Shown piece by piece: positions 1 through 6,008 of a DNA stretch of 6,961 nucleotides. The DNA lies in the NCBI GenBank assembly GCA_028687395.1, contig JAQUAE010000093.1:1-6961 (forward strand), given 5' to 3'. Every line of letters starts with the position of its first letter. Positions within the stretch are counted from its first letter, which is position 1. A program made the translations under genes and the position numbers. Source of the stretch: Anaerolineales bacterium. GTDB lineage: Bacteria; Chloroflexota; Anaerolineae; Anaerolineales; UBA4823. The notes beneath the pieces are model-generated. The model saw only the letters and a list, made by a program, of their open reading frames with translations, ran no database searches and was not told the DNA's origin.

Positions 1-131
1 TGCTGGCCGACATGGACAGCGGCGTGCTGATGATGATGAAAGGCAAGGTGCCCCTCGTGCCGGAGCTGATCAAGGGTCGCCAGGGCGTCAAGCGCATCTT
101 CGCCAGCACCAAAGAAGGAAAGCAAGGTTGA
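1..131 (+). CDS. hdrC: HdrC-like heterodisulfide reductase iron-sulfur subunit, C-terminal fragment
   Basis: This is the last 42 codons of a gene cut by the left edge; the frame runs from position 3 to a TGA at 129-131. The fragment contains MMMKGKVPLVPELIKGR followed by a basic, helical tail. That pattern (a short LPL/VPL segment, then IKGR-GV--IF) is what I recall from the C-terminal tails of HdrC proteins in bacterial hdr clusters. HdrC is a small protein with two [4Fe-4S] clusters that passes electrons between HdrA and HdrB; its cluster-binding cysteines would lie upstream and cannot be seen. Its TGA overlaps the ATG of hdrB by one base, which suggests translational coupling, and an hdrC-hdrB-hdrA order is common. 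The identity rests on the tail and on context, so another small ferredoxin-like subunit is possible. Confidence 0.72.
   Translation, partial: LADMDSGVLMMMKGKVPLVPELIKGRQGVKRIFASTKEGKQG
115..120 (+). promoter_or_regulatory. Shine-Dalgarno site for hdrB
   Basis: AAGGAA lies inside the end of the hdrC-like gene, 10 bases before the ATG at 131. This spacing supports ATG 131 over the adjacent TTG at 128 as the start of hdrB. Confidence 0.5.
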
Positions 132-985
132 TGGATTTCACCTATTACCCCGGCTGCAGCTTGAGCTCCACCGCCTGCGAATACGACGATTCGGTCAGAG
201 CCGTCTTCGAGGCCCTCGGGGTGGGGCTGCACGAGCTGGAGGATTGGAACTGCTGCGGGGCTTCTTCGGCGCACAGCCTGAACCACGCCCTTTCGCTGGC
301 GCTGCCCTCGCGCAACTTGGCCCTGGCGCAAAAGGCCGGCCGCGACCTGGCGATGCCCTGCGCAGCGTGCTTCAACCGCCACAAGGCGGCCGACCACGTC
401 CTGCGCAGCGACCCGCAGCAGCGCGCCTTCCTGGAGGAAGTGGTCGATTTCACCTTTACCGGCGCGGTAGCGGTGCGGCCGCTCCTGGACGTGATCGGCA
501 ACCAGGTCGGGCTGGAGCAGGTGGCGGCGCGGGTGACTCGCCCGCTCAAGGGCCTCAAGGTGGTCGGTTACTACGGCTGCCTGCTGGTGCGCCCACCGGA
601 AGTGACCGGTTTCGAGAATCCGGACAATCCCACCCTGATGAACCGCCTGCTCAGCGCCCTGGGCGCCGAGGCACGCCCCTGGTCCTACGCCACGGAATGC
701 TGCGGCGGCGGCCTCTCGCTGACCAAGTCGAGCCTGGCCGCCAGGATGGTGAGCAGGCTGGCGGGCTGGGCGCGCGAAGCCGGGGCGGAAGCCATCGTCA
801 CCAGTTGCCCGCTGTGCCAGGTGAACCTGGAGATGCGCCAGGATGGAAAAACGCCCAAGCTACCCATCTTCTACTTCAGCGAGCTGATCGGCCTGGCTTT
901 CGGCCTGGAGAAAGCCCGCTCCTGGTGGGGCAAGCACCTGGTCAACCCGCTGCCATTACTGCAGACCTTGGCGTTGGCTGGATGA
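131..985 (+). CDS. hdrB: HdrB, heterodisulfide reductase subunit B with two CCG domains
   Basis: This 284-residue protein is of normal length for HdrB, the subunit that reduces the disulfide substrate. Two cysteine-rich CCG motifs are complete. The first has C9, C41-C42 and C77-x2-C80; the second has C150, C190-C191 and C226-x2-C229. In the methanogen enzyme these motifs hold two noncubane [4Fe-4S] clusters that cleave CoM-S-S-CoB. It has no signal peptide or membrane segment, so it should be cytoplasmic. I chose ATG 131 because it overlaps the upstream TGA and has AAGGAA 10 bases before it; a TTG at 128 would add one residue. The fused hdrA starts 10 bases after its stop. If the host is not a methanogen the substrate is unknown, since CoM-S-S-CoB would be absent. 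Related CCG proteins (LutA/GlpC/SdhE types) exist, but the double motif beside HdrA makes HdrB the clear choice. Confidence 0.93.
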   Translation: MDFTYYPGCSLSSTACEYDDSVRAVFEALGVGLHELEDWNCCGASSAHSLNHALSLALPSRNLALAQKAGRDLAMPCAACFNRHKAADHVLRSDPQQRAFLEEVVDFTFTGAVAVRPLLDVIGNQVGLEQVAARVTRPLKGLKVVGYYGCLLVRPPEVTGFENPDNPTLMNRLLSALGAEARPWSYATECCGGGLSLTKSSLAARMVSRLAGWAREAGAEAIVTSCPLCQVNLEMRQDGKTPKLPIFYFSELIGLAFGLEKARSWWGKHLVNPLPLLQTLALAG

Positions 986-986
986 G
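980..986 (+). promoter_or_regulatory. Weak Shine-Dalgarno site for the fused hdrA
   Basis: GGATGAG spans the hdrB stop codon (TGA 983-985) and ends 9 bases before the ATG at 996. It is a mediocre match, so translation of hdrA may lean on ribosomes finishing hdrB. Confidence 0.35.
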
Positions 987-995
987 ACACACACC

Positions 996-3900
996 ATGAC
1001 GATTCCCGCAAGCGAGCCCTCTAACGGCAAGAAACCGGTCGGCGCCGCCCTGGTGGTGGGCGCGGGCATCGGAGGCATGCAGGCCTCCCTGGACCTGGCG
1101 GAAGCGGGCATCAAGGTCACCCTGTTGGAACGCTCGCCGGCCATTGGCGGCACGATGGCGCAGCTCGACAAGACCTTCCCCACCAACGATTGCGCCATGT
1201 GCATCATGTCGCCCAAGCTGGTGGAGGTGGGGCGCCACCTGAACATCGACATCCTGACCACGGCGGAGATTGTAGACATCCAGGGAGAGCCGGGCGATTT
1301 CCGGGTGAAGATTCGCCAGCACCCGCGTTACGTCAACCTGGCGGCCTGCACCGGCTGCGGCGATTGCGCTACGGCCTGCCCGATCTCGCGCCTCGACCCG
1401 TTCAACGGCAATCTCTCCCAGCGCAAGGCGATCTACAAGCCCTACCCGCAGGCCATTCCCAACGCCTTCGCCATCGAAAAGGCCGGCGTCGCCCCGTGTC
1501 GCAACGCCTGCCCGATCAACCAGCGCGCCCAGGGGTACGTCGCCCTGATTCGCGAGGGCCGCTTCGCCGACGCCTACCGCACCATCATCGAGGACAACCC
1601 CTTCCCCTCTGTCTGCGGGCGGGTGTGCAACCATCGCTGTGAGGAAGCCTGCTCGCGCAACGAGAGCGACCAGCCGGTGAACATCATGGCGCTGAAGCGC
1701 TTCGCCGCCGATTGGGCGCGGGCGCACCCCGAGGAGATTTACCCCACGGCGCCCCCCGAGACAGATCGGCCGCAGAGCGGCAAGAAGGTGGCCGTAGTGG
1801 GTTCCGGCCCGGCAGGGCTGACCTGCGCCCAGGACCTGGCGCGTAAAGGGCACACGGTGACCGTGTTCGAAGCGCTGCCCGTTGCCGGAGGCATGATGCG
1901 CGTGGGCGTGCCCGAATACCGCCTGCCCTACGACCTGGTGCAGGCTGAGATCGACGCCATATTGCGGCAGGGCGTGGAGCTGATGCTCAACCAGCGCGTC
2001 GACGACGTCCCCGGGTTGCTCGAGCAGGGTTACGACGCAGTCTTCCTGGCGGTGGGCGCCCACGCTGGCGTCAAGCTGCCCATCCCCGGCAACGACCTGC
2101 CGCAGGTGCACATGGCCACCGATTTCCTGCGCGCCGTCAGCCTGGGGCAGCGCCAGTCCCTGCTCCCCGCGGTGCAGGGCAAGCGCGTCCTGGTGCTGGG
2201 TGGCGGCAACGTGGCCATCGACGCAGCCTTGAGCGCCATTCGCCTGGGCGCAAGCTGGGTGGGGATGACCTGCCTGGAGAGCCGCCAGCAGATGCCCTCC
2301 CACGATTGGGAGGTGCGCGACGCCGAGGCGGAAGGCGTGCAGCTCTACCCCTCACGGGCTTTCAAGGAGGTCACCACGAGGGATAGCGCTGTGAGCGGGG
2401 TGCGCGTCGCCGAGGTCAATTTCCGCGGCTTCGTCGAAGGGCGCCCGGATTTCGACGAAATTCCCGGCACCGAGGCGCTGCTGGAGGCCGATACGGTGAT
2501 CTTTGCCATCGGGCAGCGCCCCGAGGTGGATTGCCTGCAGGGCGCACTGGAGCTGGAGCGCGGCCGCTTCCCCAAGATCGACCCGGAAACGCTGGCCACC
2601 AGCCTGCCGGGCGTCTTCGCCGGCGGCGACGTGGTCACGGGCACCTCCTTCATCGTCAATGCCATTGCCGCCGGGCACCAGGCGGCGCGTTCGATCGACC
2701 GCTACCTGAAGGGTGAGCCCCTGCAGACGGAGCTTAAGCGCCCGCCGGCGGTGCAACTGGAGCCGCAGGATGTGCTGCGCCGCCTGGCAGAGGACGAAGC
2801 CCACCAGGCGCCGCGCACCGAGACGAAAGCCCGCCCGCCGGCCGAGAGGCGCCTGGACTTCGGGGAGGTGTACGCCGGGCTGAGCGAGGCGGAAGCACGG
2901 GCAGAGGCGGCGCGCTGCTTGAGCTGCGGCATCTGCTCCGAATGCCTGCAATGCGCCTTCGCCTGCCGGGCGAACGCCATCGACCACAACCAGGTGGAGG
3001 AGACTCTCGAGCTCGAAGTGGGCGCGGTGATCCTGGCGCCGGGATTGCAGCCGGTTCCCGGCGACATCCGCCCGGAATTCGGCTACGGGCGCTACCCCAA
3101 CGTGGTCACCAGCCTGGAGTTCGAGCGCATGCTGAGCGCCTCGGGCCCCTTCGGCGGCGTCGTGCAACGCCCCTCCGACCAGGCTCACCCGCGCAAGATC
3201 GCCTGGATTCAGTGCGTCGGCTCGCGCGATAGCAGTTGCGATCAGGGCTACTGCTCCTCAGTGTGCTGCATGTACGCCACCAAGGAGGCGGTCATCGCCC
3301 GGGAGCACGACCAGCGCATCGAGCCGACCATCTTCTACATGGATATCCGCGCCTTCGGCAAGGGCTTCGACGCCTACATCGAGCGGGCGGAACGCGAGCA
3401 GGGGGTGCGCTACGTGCGCAGCATGGTTTCAGCAGTCAAGGAGATCCCCGGCTCGCGCAACCTGCGCTTGAGCTACGCCACCTTCGACCCGGATGGGCGC
3501 CCGAAGGTACACGAAGAAGAATTCGAGATGGTGGTGCTCTCGGTGGGTTTGAAACCCACCCCCGAAGCCCAGGAGATGGCGCAGCGCCTGGGGGTGCAGT
3601 TAAACTCGTTCGGCTTCGCCGAGCCCGCCCATTACCTGCCGGGGCAGAGCTCGCAGGCCGGCATTTTCGTGGCGGGAGCCTTTGGTGAACCGAAGGACAT
3701 CCCCGAGACGGTAATCGAGGCCAGTTGCGCCGCAGCGCAGGTCTCGGCCCTGCTGGCGGAAGGGCGCGGCAGCCTGACCCGCCAGGCGGTCTATCCGCCG
3801 GAGCGGGATGTCAGCCAGGAGGAACCGCGCGTGGGTGTGTTCGTGTGCCACTGCGGGATCAACATCGGCGGCGTGGTCAACGTCCCCGAGGTGGTCGAAC

Positions 3901-5489
3901 ACGCCAGCCAGCTCCCCGGGGTGGTCTACGCCGAGCGCAACCTGTACACCTGTTCACAGGACACGCAGGAGAAAATCACCGCCAAGGTGCTGGAGCATAA
4001 CCTGAACCGGGTGGTGGTGGCAAGCTGCACGCCGCGCACCCACGAGCCCCTCTTCCAAGACACCATCCGCCAGGCCGGTCTGAACCCGCACCTCTTCGAG
4101 CTGGCCAACATTCGCGAACAGGACGCCTGGGTGCACCGCAGCGACCCGGCCAGCGCCACGCAAAAGGCCAAAGGGCTGGTCAGCATGGCGGTGAGCAAGG
4201 CGTCGCGCTTGAAGCCCATTCAGCGTGGCACCTTCGACGTGCAGCATCAGGCGCTGGTGATCGGAGGCGGCCTGGCAGGCATGACCGCCGCCCTCTCCAT
4301 CGCTGCGCAGGGCTTCCCCGTCTACCTGGTGGAGCGACAGCCCCAGCTAGGCGGCCACCTGCGCCACATCTTCACCGGCTTCGACGGCAGCGACCCCCAG
4401 CAGGTGCTGCAAGCGACCCTGCGGCGCGTGGCGGATGAGCCGCGCATCAGTTTGCTGCTGGAGAGCGAAGTGGTCGAAGTCAGCGGCTACGTGGGCCAAT
4501 TCACCAGCAAGGTGCGCGACCAGCAGGGGAACCTCCAGGAGCTGAGCCACGGCGTGATCGTGGTCGCCACCGGCGGGCAGGAGATCCCCACCCAGGCGTA
4601 CGGCTACGGCCAGTTGGAGGGTGTGCTCACCCAGCGCGAGCTGGAAGCCCATTTGAAGGAAGACGCCGGCGCCGACCGGGACACGGTGATGATCCAGTGC
4701 GTCGGCTCGCGTGACGACGATCATCCCTACTGCTCGCGCATCTGCTGCTCGCAAGCCATCAAGAACGCCCTGGAGATCAAGCGCCGCGACCAGCAGCGCC
4801 CGGTGACCATCCTGTACCGCGATATCCGCAGCTACGGCTTCCGCGAGCGCCTGTATCAGGAAGCGCGCCGGGCGGGGGTGATCTTCCTGCAATACGACCC
4901 CGACCAGCCGCCGCAAGTGACCCGCCAGGAAGAAGGCCTGGGTGTGCAGGTGATCGTCCAGCCGGATAACATGCCGGTAACCCTGCGCGCCGGCCAGGTG
5001 GTGCTGAGCACCGGCATCGAGGCCGAGCCGGGCAACGAAGCGCTCAGCCGCCTGCTCAAGCTGCCGCTGACCGCCGAGGGATTCTTCCTGGAAGCGCACG
5101 TCAAGCTCCGCCCGGTGGATTTCGCCGCCGATGGCGTCTTCCTGTGCGGCCTGGCGCACTCGCCGCGCGGCATGGACGAGACCATAGCCCAGGCGCAGGC
5201 AGCTTCAGTGCGCGCCGTGGCGCTGCTCGCCAAGAAGGAATTGACCGCCACCCCGATTATCGCGACGGTGAACCCGCGGCTGTGCTCGGCTTGCGGCCTG
5301 TGCGTGGAGATCTGCCCCTACGGCGCCCGCCGCCTGGAACCCGGCATGAGCCATGCCGAAGTGATCGCCGTGCTGTGCCAGGGCTGCGGGGCGTGCATCG
5401 TGGCTTGCCCCAACAAGGCCAGCCAGCAGCGCGGCTTCGAGTTCCTGCAGGTGAGCGCCATGATCGACGCTGCCCTGGCCAGAGTGTGA
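996..5489 (+). CDS. hdrA: Fused HdrA with inserted GltD/NfnB-like module and second HdrA module
   Basis: This 1497-residue soluble flavo-iron-sulfur protein is about twice the length of an ordinary HdrA (roughly 650-800), the FAD subunit that bifurcates electrons in Hdr complexes. Domains in order: an HdrA FAD fold starts at once, with GAGIGG at 22-27, and the HdrA signature FPTNDCAMCIMSPKL at 61-75. A cluster motif follows at C118, C121, C124 and C128. A complete GltD/NfnB-like module occupies about 163-640. HdrA resumes with cysteines C641-C657, then CVGSR at 740-744, YCSSVCC at 752-758 and the FAD-closing segment at about 888-920. A second HdrA runs from about 945: CHCG at 951-954, C986, C1011, a second FAD motif GGGLAG at 1090-1095, CVGSR at 1235-1239 and YCSRICC at 1245-1251. 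The C-terminal 2[4Fe-4S] ferredoxin has C1430/1433/1436/1440 and C1461/1464/1467/1471. The frame is open throughout. The likely role, coupling NAD(P)H, ferredoxin and HdrB-bound disulfide, is inferred. Confidence 0.93.
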   Translation: MTIPASEPSNGKKPVGAALVVGAGIGGMQASLDLAEAGIKVTLLERSPAIGGTMAQLDKTFPTNDCAMCIMSPKLVEVGRHLNIDILTTAEIVDIQGEPGDFRVKIRQHPRYVNLAACTGCGDCATACPISRLDPFNGNLSQRKAIYKPYPQAIPNAFAIEKAGVAPCRNACPINQRAQGYVALIREGRFADAYRTIIEDNPFPSVCGRVCNHRCEEACSRNESDQPVNIMALKRFAADWARAHPEEIYPTAPPETDRPQSGKKVAVVGSGPAGLTCAQDLARKGHTVTVFEALPVAGGMMRVGVPEYRLPYDLVQAEIDAILRQGVELMLNQRVDDVPGLLEQGYDAVFLAVGAHAGVKLPIPGNDLPQVHMATDFLRAVSLGQRQSLLPAVQGKRVLVLGGGNVAIDAALSAIRLGASWVGMTCLESRQQMPSHDWEVRDAEAEGVQLYPSRAFKEVTTRDSAVSGVRVAEVNFRGFVEGRPDFDEIPGTEALLEADTVIFAIGQRPEVDCLQGALELERGRFPKIDPETLATSLPGVFAGGDVVTGTSFIVNAIAAGHQAARSIDRYLKGEPLQTELKRPPAVQLEPQDVLRRLAEDEAHQAPRTETKARPPAERRLDFGEVYAGLSEAEARAEAARCLSCGICSECLQCAFACRANAIDHNQVEETLELEVGAVILAPGLQPVPGDIRPEFGYGRYPNVVTSLEFERMLSASGPFGGVVQRPSDQAHPRKIAWIQCVGSRDSSCDQGYCSSVCCMYATKEAVIAREHDQRIEPTIFYMDIRAFGKGFDAYIERAEREQGVRYVRSMVSAVKEIPGSRNLRLSYATFDPDGRPKVHEEEFEMVVLSVGLKPTPEAQEMAQRLGVQLNSFGFAEPAHYLPGQSSQAGIFVAGAFGEPKDIPETVIEASCAAAQVSALLAEGRGSLTRQAVYPPERDVSQEEPRVGVFVCHCGINIGGVVNVPEVVEHASQLPGVVYAERNLYTCSQDTQEKITAKVLEHNLNRVVVASCTPRTHEPLFQDTIRQAGLNPHLFELANIREQDAWVHRSDPASATQKAKGLVSMAVSKASRLKPIQRGTFDVQHQALVIGGGLAGMTAALSIAAQGFPVYLVERQPQLGGHLRHIFTGFDGSDPQQVLQATLRRVADEPRISLLLESEVVEVSGYVGQFTSKVRDQQGNLQELSHGVIVVATGGQEIPTQAYGYGQLEGVLTQRELEAHLKEDAGADRDTVMIQCVGSRDDDHPYCSRICCSQAIKNALEIKRRDQQRPVTILYRDIRSYGFRERLYQEARRAGVIFLQYDPDQPPQVTRQEEGLGVQVIVQPDNMPVTLRAGQVVLSTGIEAEPGNEALSRLLKLPLTAEGFFLEAHVKLRPVDFAADGVFLCGLAHSPRGMDETIAQAQAASVRAVALLAKKELTATPIIATVNPRLCSACGLCVEICPYGARRLEPGMSHAEVIAVLCQGCGACIVACPNKASQQRGFEFLQVSAMIDAALARV
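1482..2915 (+). other. GltD/NfnB-like NAD(P)H oxidoreductase module inserted in HdrA (residues about 163-640)
   Basis: The insert looks like a full glutamate-synthase small-subunit/NfnB-type protein. It opens with the family's cysteine region: C168 and C172 in APCRNACPINQ, then C207, C211, C215 and C219 in the FPSVCGRVCNHRCEEAC segment. An FAD fold follows with VVGSGPAGL at 267-275 and GGMMRVGVPEYRLP at 298-311. A second Rossmann fold for the pyridine nucleotide has GGGNVAID at 402-409. The FAD-closing segment LPGVFAGGDVVTG is at 537-549. In NfnB this fold oxidises NADPH and hands electrons to flavin. At the end of the second strand of the nucleotide fold there is E428 where NADPH-using GltD has arginine, which hints at NADH. 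Edges are set by where HdrA similarity stops and resumes and are uncertain by roughly 10 residues. Confidence 0.88.
2916..2966 (+). other. Six-cysteine iron-sulfur segment at the insert/HdrA junction
   Basis: Residues 641-657 hold C641, C644, C647, C650, C653 and C657, followed by RANAIDHNQ. The last four cysteines, in C-x2-C-x2-C-x3-C spacing, and the ANAIDH-Q tail match the second cluster site of the HdrA inserted ferredoxin. The first two cysteines (RCLSCG) resemble the C-terminal end of GltD-like proteins. The segment therefore seems to join the two modules through shared cluster ligands. How many clusters it binds cannot be read from sequence alone. Confidence 0.7.
3828..5486 (+). other. 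Second HdrA module in the fusion (residues about 945-1497)
   Basis: This half reads as a separate HdrA. It has the N-terminal domain missing from the first half: CHCGINIGGVV at 951-961, YTCSQDTQ at 984-991, ASCTPRTHEPLF at 1009-1020 and ANIREQ at 1037-1042. It then has an FAD fold (GGGLAG 1090-1095), CVGSR and YCSRICC motifs, and a C-terminal 2[4Fe-4S] ferredoxin. After QLGGHLRHIF (about 1117-1126) it passes directly into the rest of the flavin domain, so it lacks the inserted ferredoxin that the first half carries in interrupted form. The module resembles the C-terminal part of HdrA2-type proteins more than a simple copy of the first. Confidence 0.85.
5268..5420 (+). other. C-terminal 2[4Fe-4S] ferredoxin domain of the HdrA fusion
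   Basis: Two C-x2-C-x2-C-x3-C-P motifs lie at C1430-C1440 and C1461-C1471, about 20 residues apart, which is a standard bacterial dicluster ferredoxin layout. In HdrA this domain is a route for electrons between the flavin and ferredoxin or a partner protein. Confidence 0.9.
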
Positions 5490-5547
5490 GCGCCCGGCTG
5501 GCGAGCGCCTCAGGTAACCGATTCAAGGATTATCAGCGAGAGTGACC
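5490..5547 (+). other. 58-base gap between hdrA and mvhD
   Basis: This is the longest non-coding stretch in the window. I see no rho-independent terminator: there is no GC stem followed by a T run. AAGGA at 5524-5528 is 13 bases before a possible GTG start (5542) and 19 bases before the ATG (5548), and GAGAG at 5538-5542 is a weak site close to the ATG. It is most likely an intra-operon spacer. Confidence 0.5.
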
Positions 5548-5976
5548 ATGAGCCAAGACGGTTTCGAACCCAAGATCATCGCCTTCCTATGTAACTGGTG
5601 CACCTACACCGGCGCCGACCTGGCCGGCACCAGCCGCTTGCAGTACCCGCCCAACGTGCGCATCATTCGCCTGATGTGCAGCGGGGCGGTCGACCCCATC
5701 TACGTGCTCAAGGCCGACCTAGCCGGAGCAGACGGCATTCTGATCGGCGGGTGCCACCCCGGCGACTGCCATTACCAGGAAGGCAACTACAAGGCGCGCC
5801 GCAGGGTGATCGCCTTGAAGGAAATCCTGAAGAGCTCGGGGTTCGACGAGAGCCGCATCTGGCTGCGCTGGATCAGCGCCAGCGAGGGCTCGCGCTTCGC
5901 AGAAACCGTCCGTGAGATCACCGCAACCTTGAAGGAAATGGGGCCCAACCCGATGAAGGCCGAGTGGGCGGTCTAA
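5548..5976 (+). CDS. mvhD: MvhD-like [2Fe-2S] electron-transfer subunit
   Basis: This 142-residue protein is of usual MvhD length. MvhD is the small iron-sulfur subunit that bridges HdrA and a partner enzyme, classically the F420-non-reducing hydrogenase MvhAG. The five family cysteines are present: C15 and C18 in AFLCNWCTY, C44 in LMCSGAVDP, and C69 and C74 in GGCHPGDCHYQEGNY; in the family they bind a [2Fe-2S] cluster. The C-terminal half carries the usual RIWLRWISASEGSRF. It follows the fused hdrA and precedes an FdhB-like gene, so here it probably links HdrA to that protein and not to a hydrogenase; no hydrogenase gene is in the window. I prefer ATG 5548; a GTG at 5542 would add two residues and has a somewhat better placed AAGGA, so the start is uncertain by two codons. 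Confidence 0.92.
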   Translation: MSQDGFEPKIIAFLCNWCTYTGADLAGTSRLQYPPNVRIIRLMCSGAVDPIYVLKADLAGADGILIGGCHPGDCHYQEGNYKARRRVIALKEILKSSGFDESRIWLRWISASEGSRFAETVREITATLKEMGPNPMKAEWAV

Positions 5977-6008
5977 CGCCGGGAGCAAAGGACGACGAAA
6001 GCACGCCT

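Noticed and set aside
128..130. TTG as the start of hdrB
   Set aside because: The ATG immediately after it has a well placed AAGGAA and gives the normal HdrB N-terminus; TTG would add only one residue.
244..999. Forward open frame of 251 codons overlapping hdrB
   Set aside because: It is rich in Gly, Arg, Pro and Ala with no domain, and hdrB in the other frame has all its conserved cysteines.
942..2303. Reverse-strand open frame of 453 codons opposite the start of hdrA
   Set aside because: It lies wholly opposite a gene with unmistakable domains, has a low-complexity His/Ala/Gly/Arg-rich composition typical of the complement of GC-rich codons, and shows no recognisable motif. The same holds for reverse frames at 2352-3188, 4347-5159 and 6021-6455.
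996..5489. An assembly chimera or several genes fused by a missed stop
   Set aside because: There is no in-frame stop, codon use and GC look uniform across the joins, and HdrA motifs resume in the correct order after the insert.
996..5489. QmoA/QmoB of sulfate reducers
   Set aside because: As far as I recall, Qmo subunits have HdrA-like flavin domains but no GltD/NfnB insert, and HdrB with two complete CCG motifs plus a separate mvhD points to an HdrABC-MvhD cluster.
5490..5520. GC-rich inverted sequence after hdrA as a terminator
   Set aside because: The possible stem is only about four base pairs or has a two-base loop, and no T run follows.
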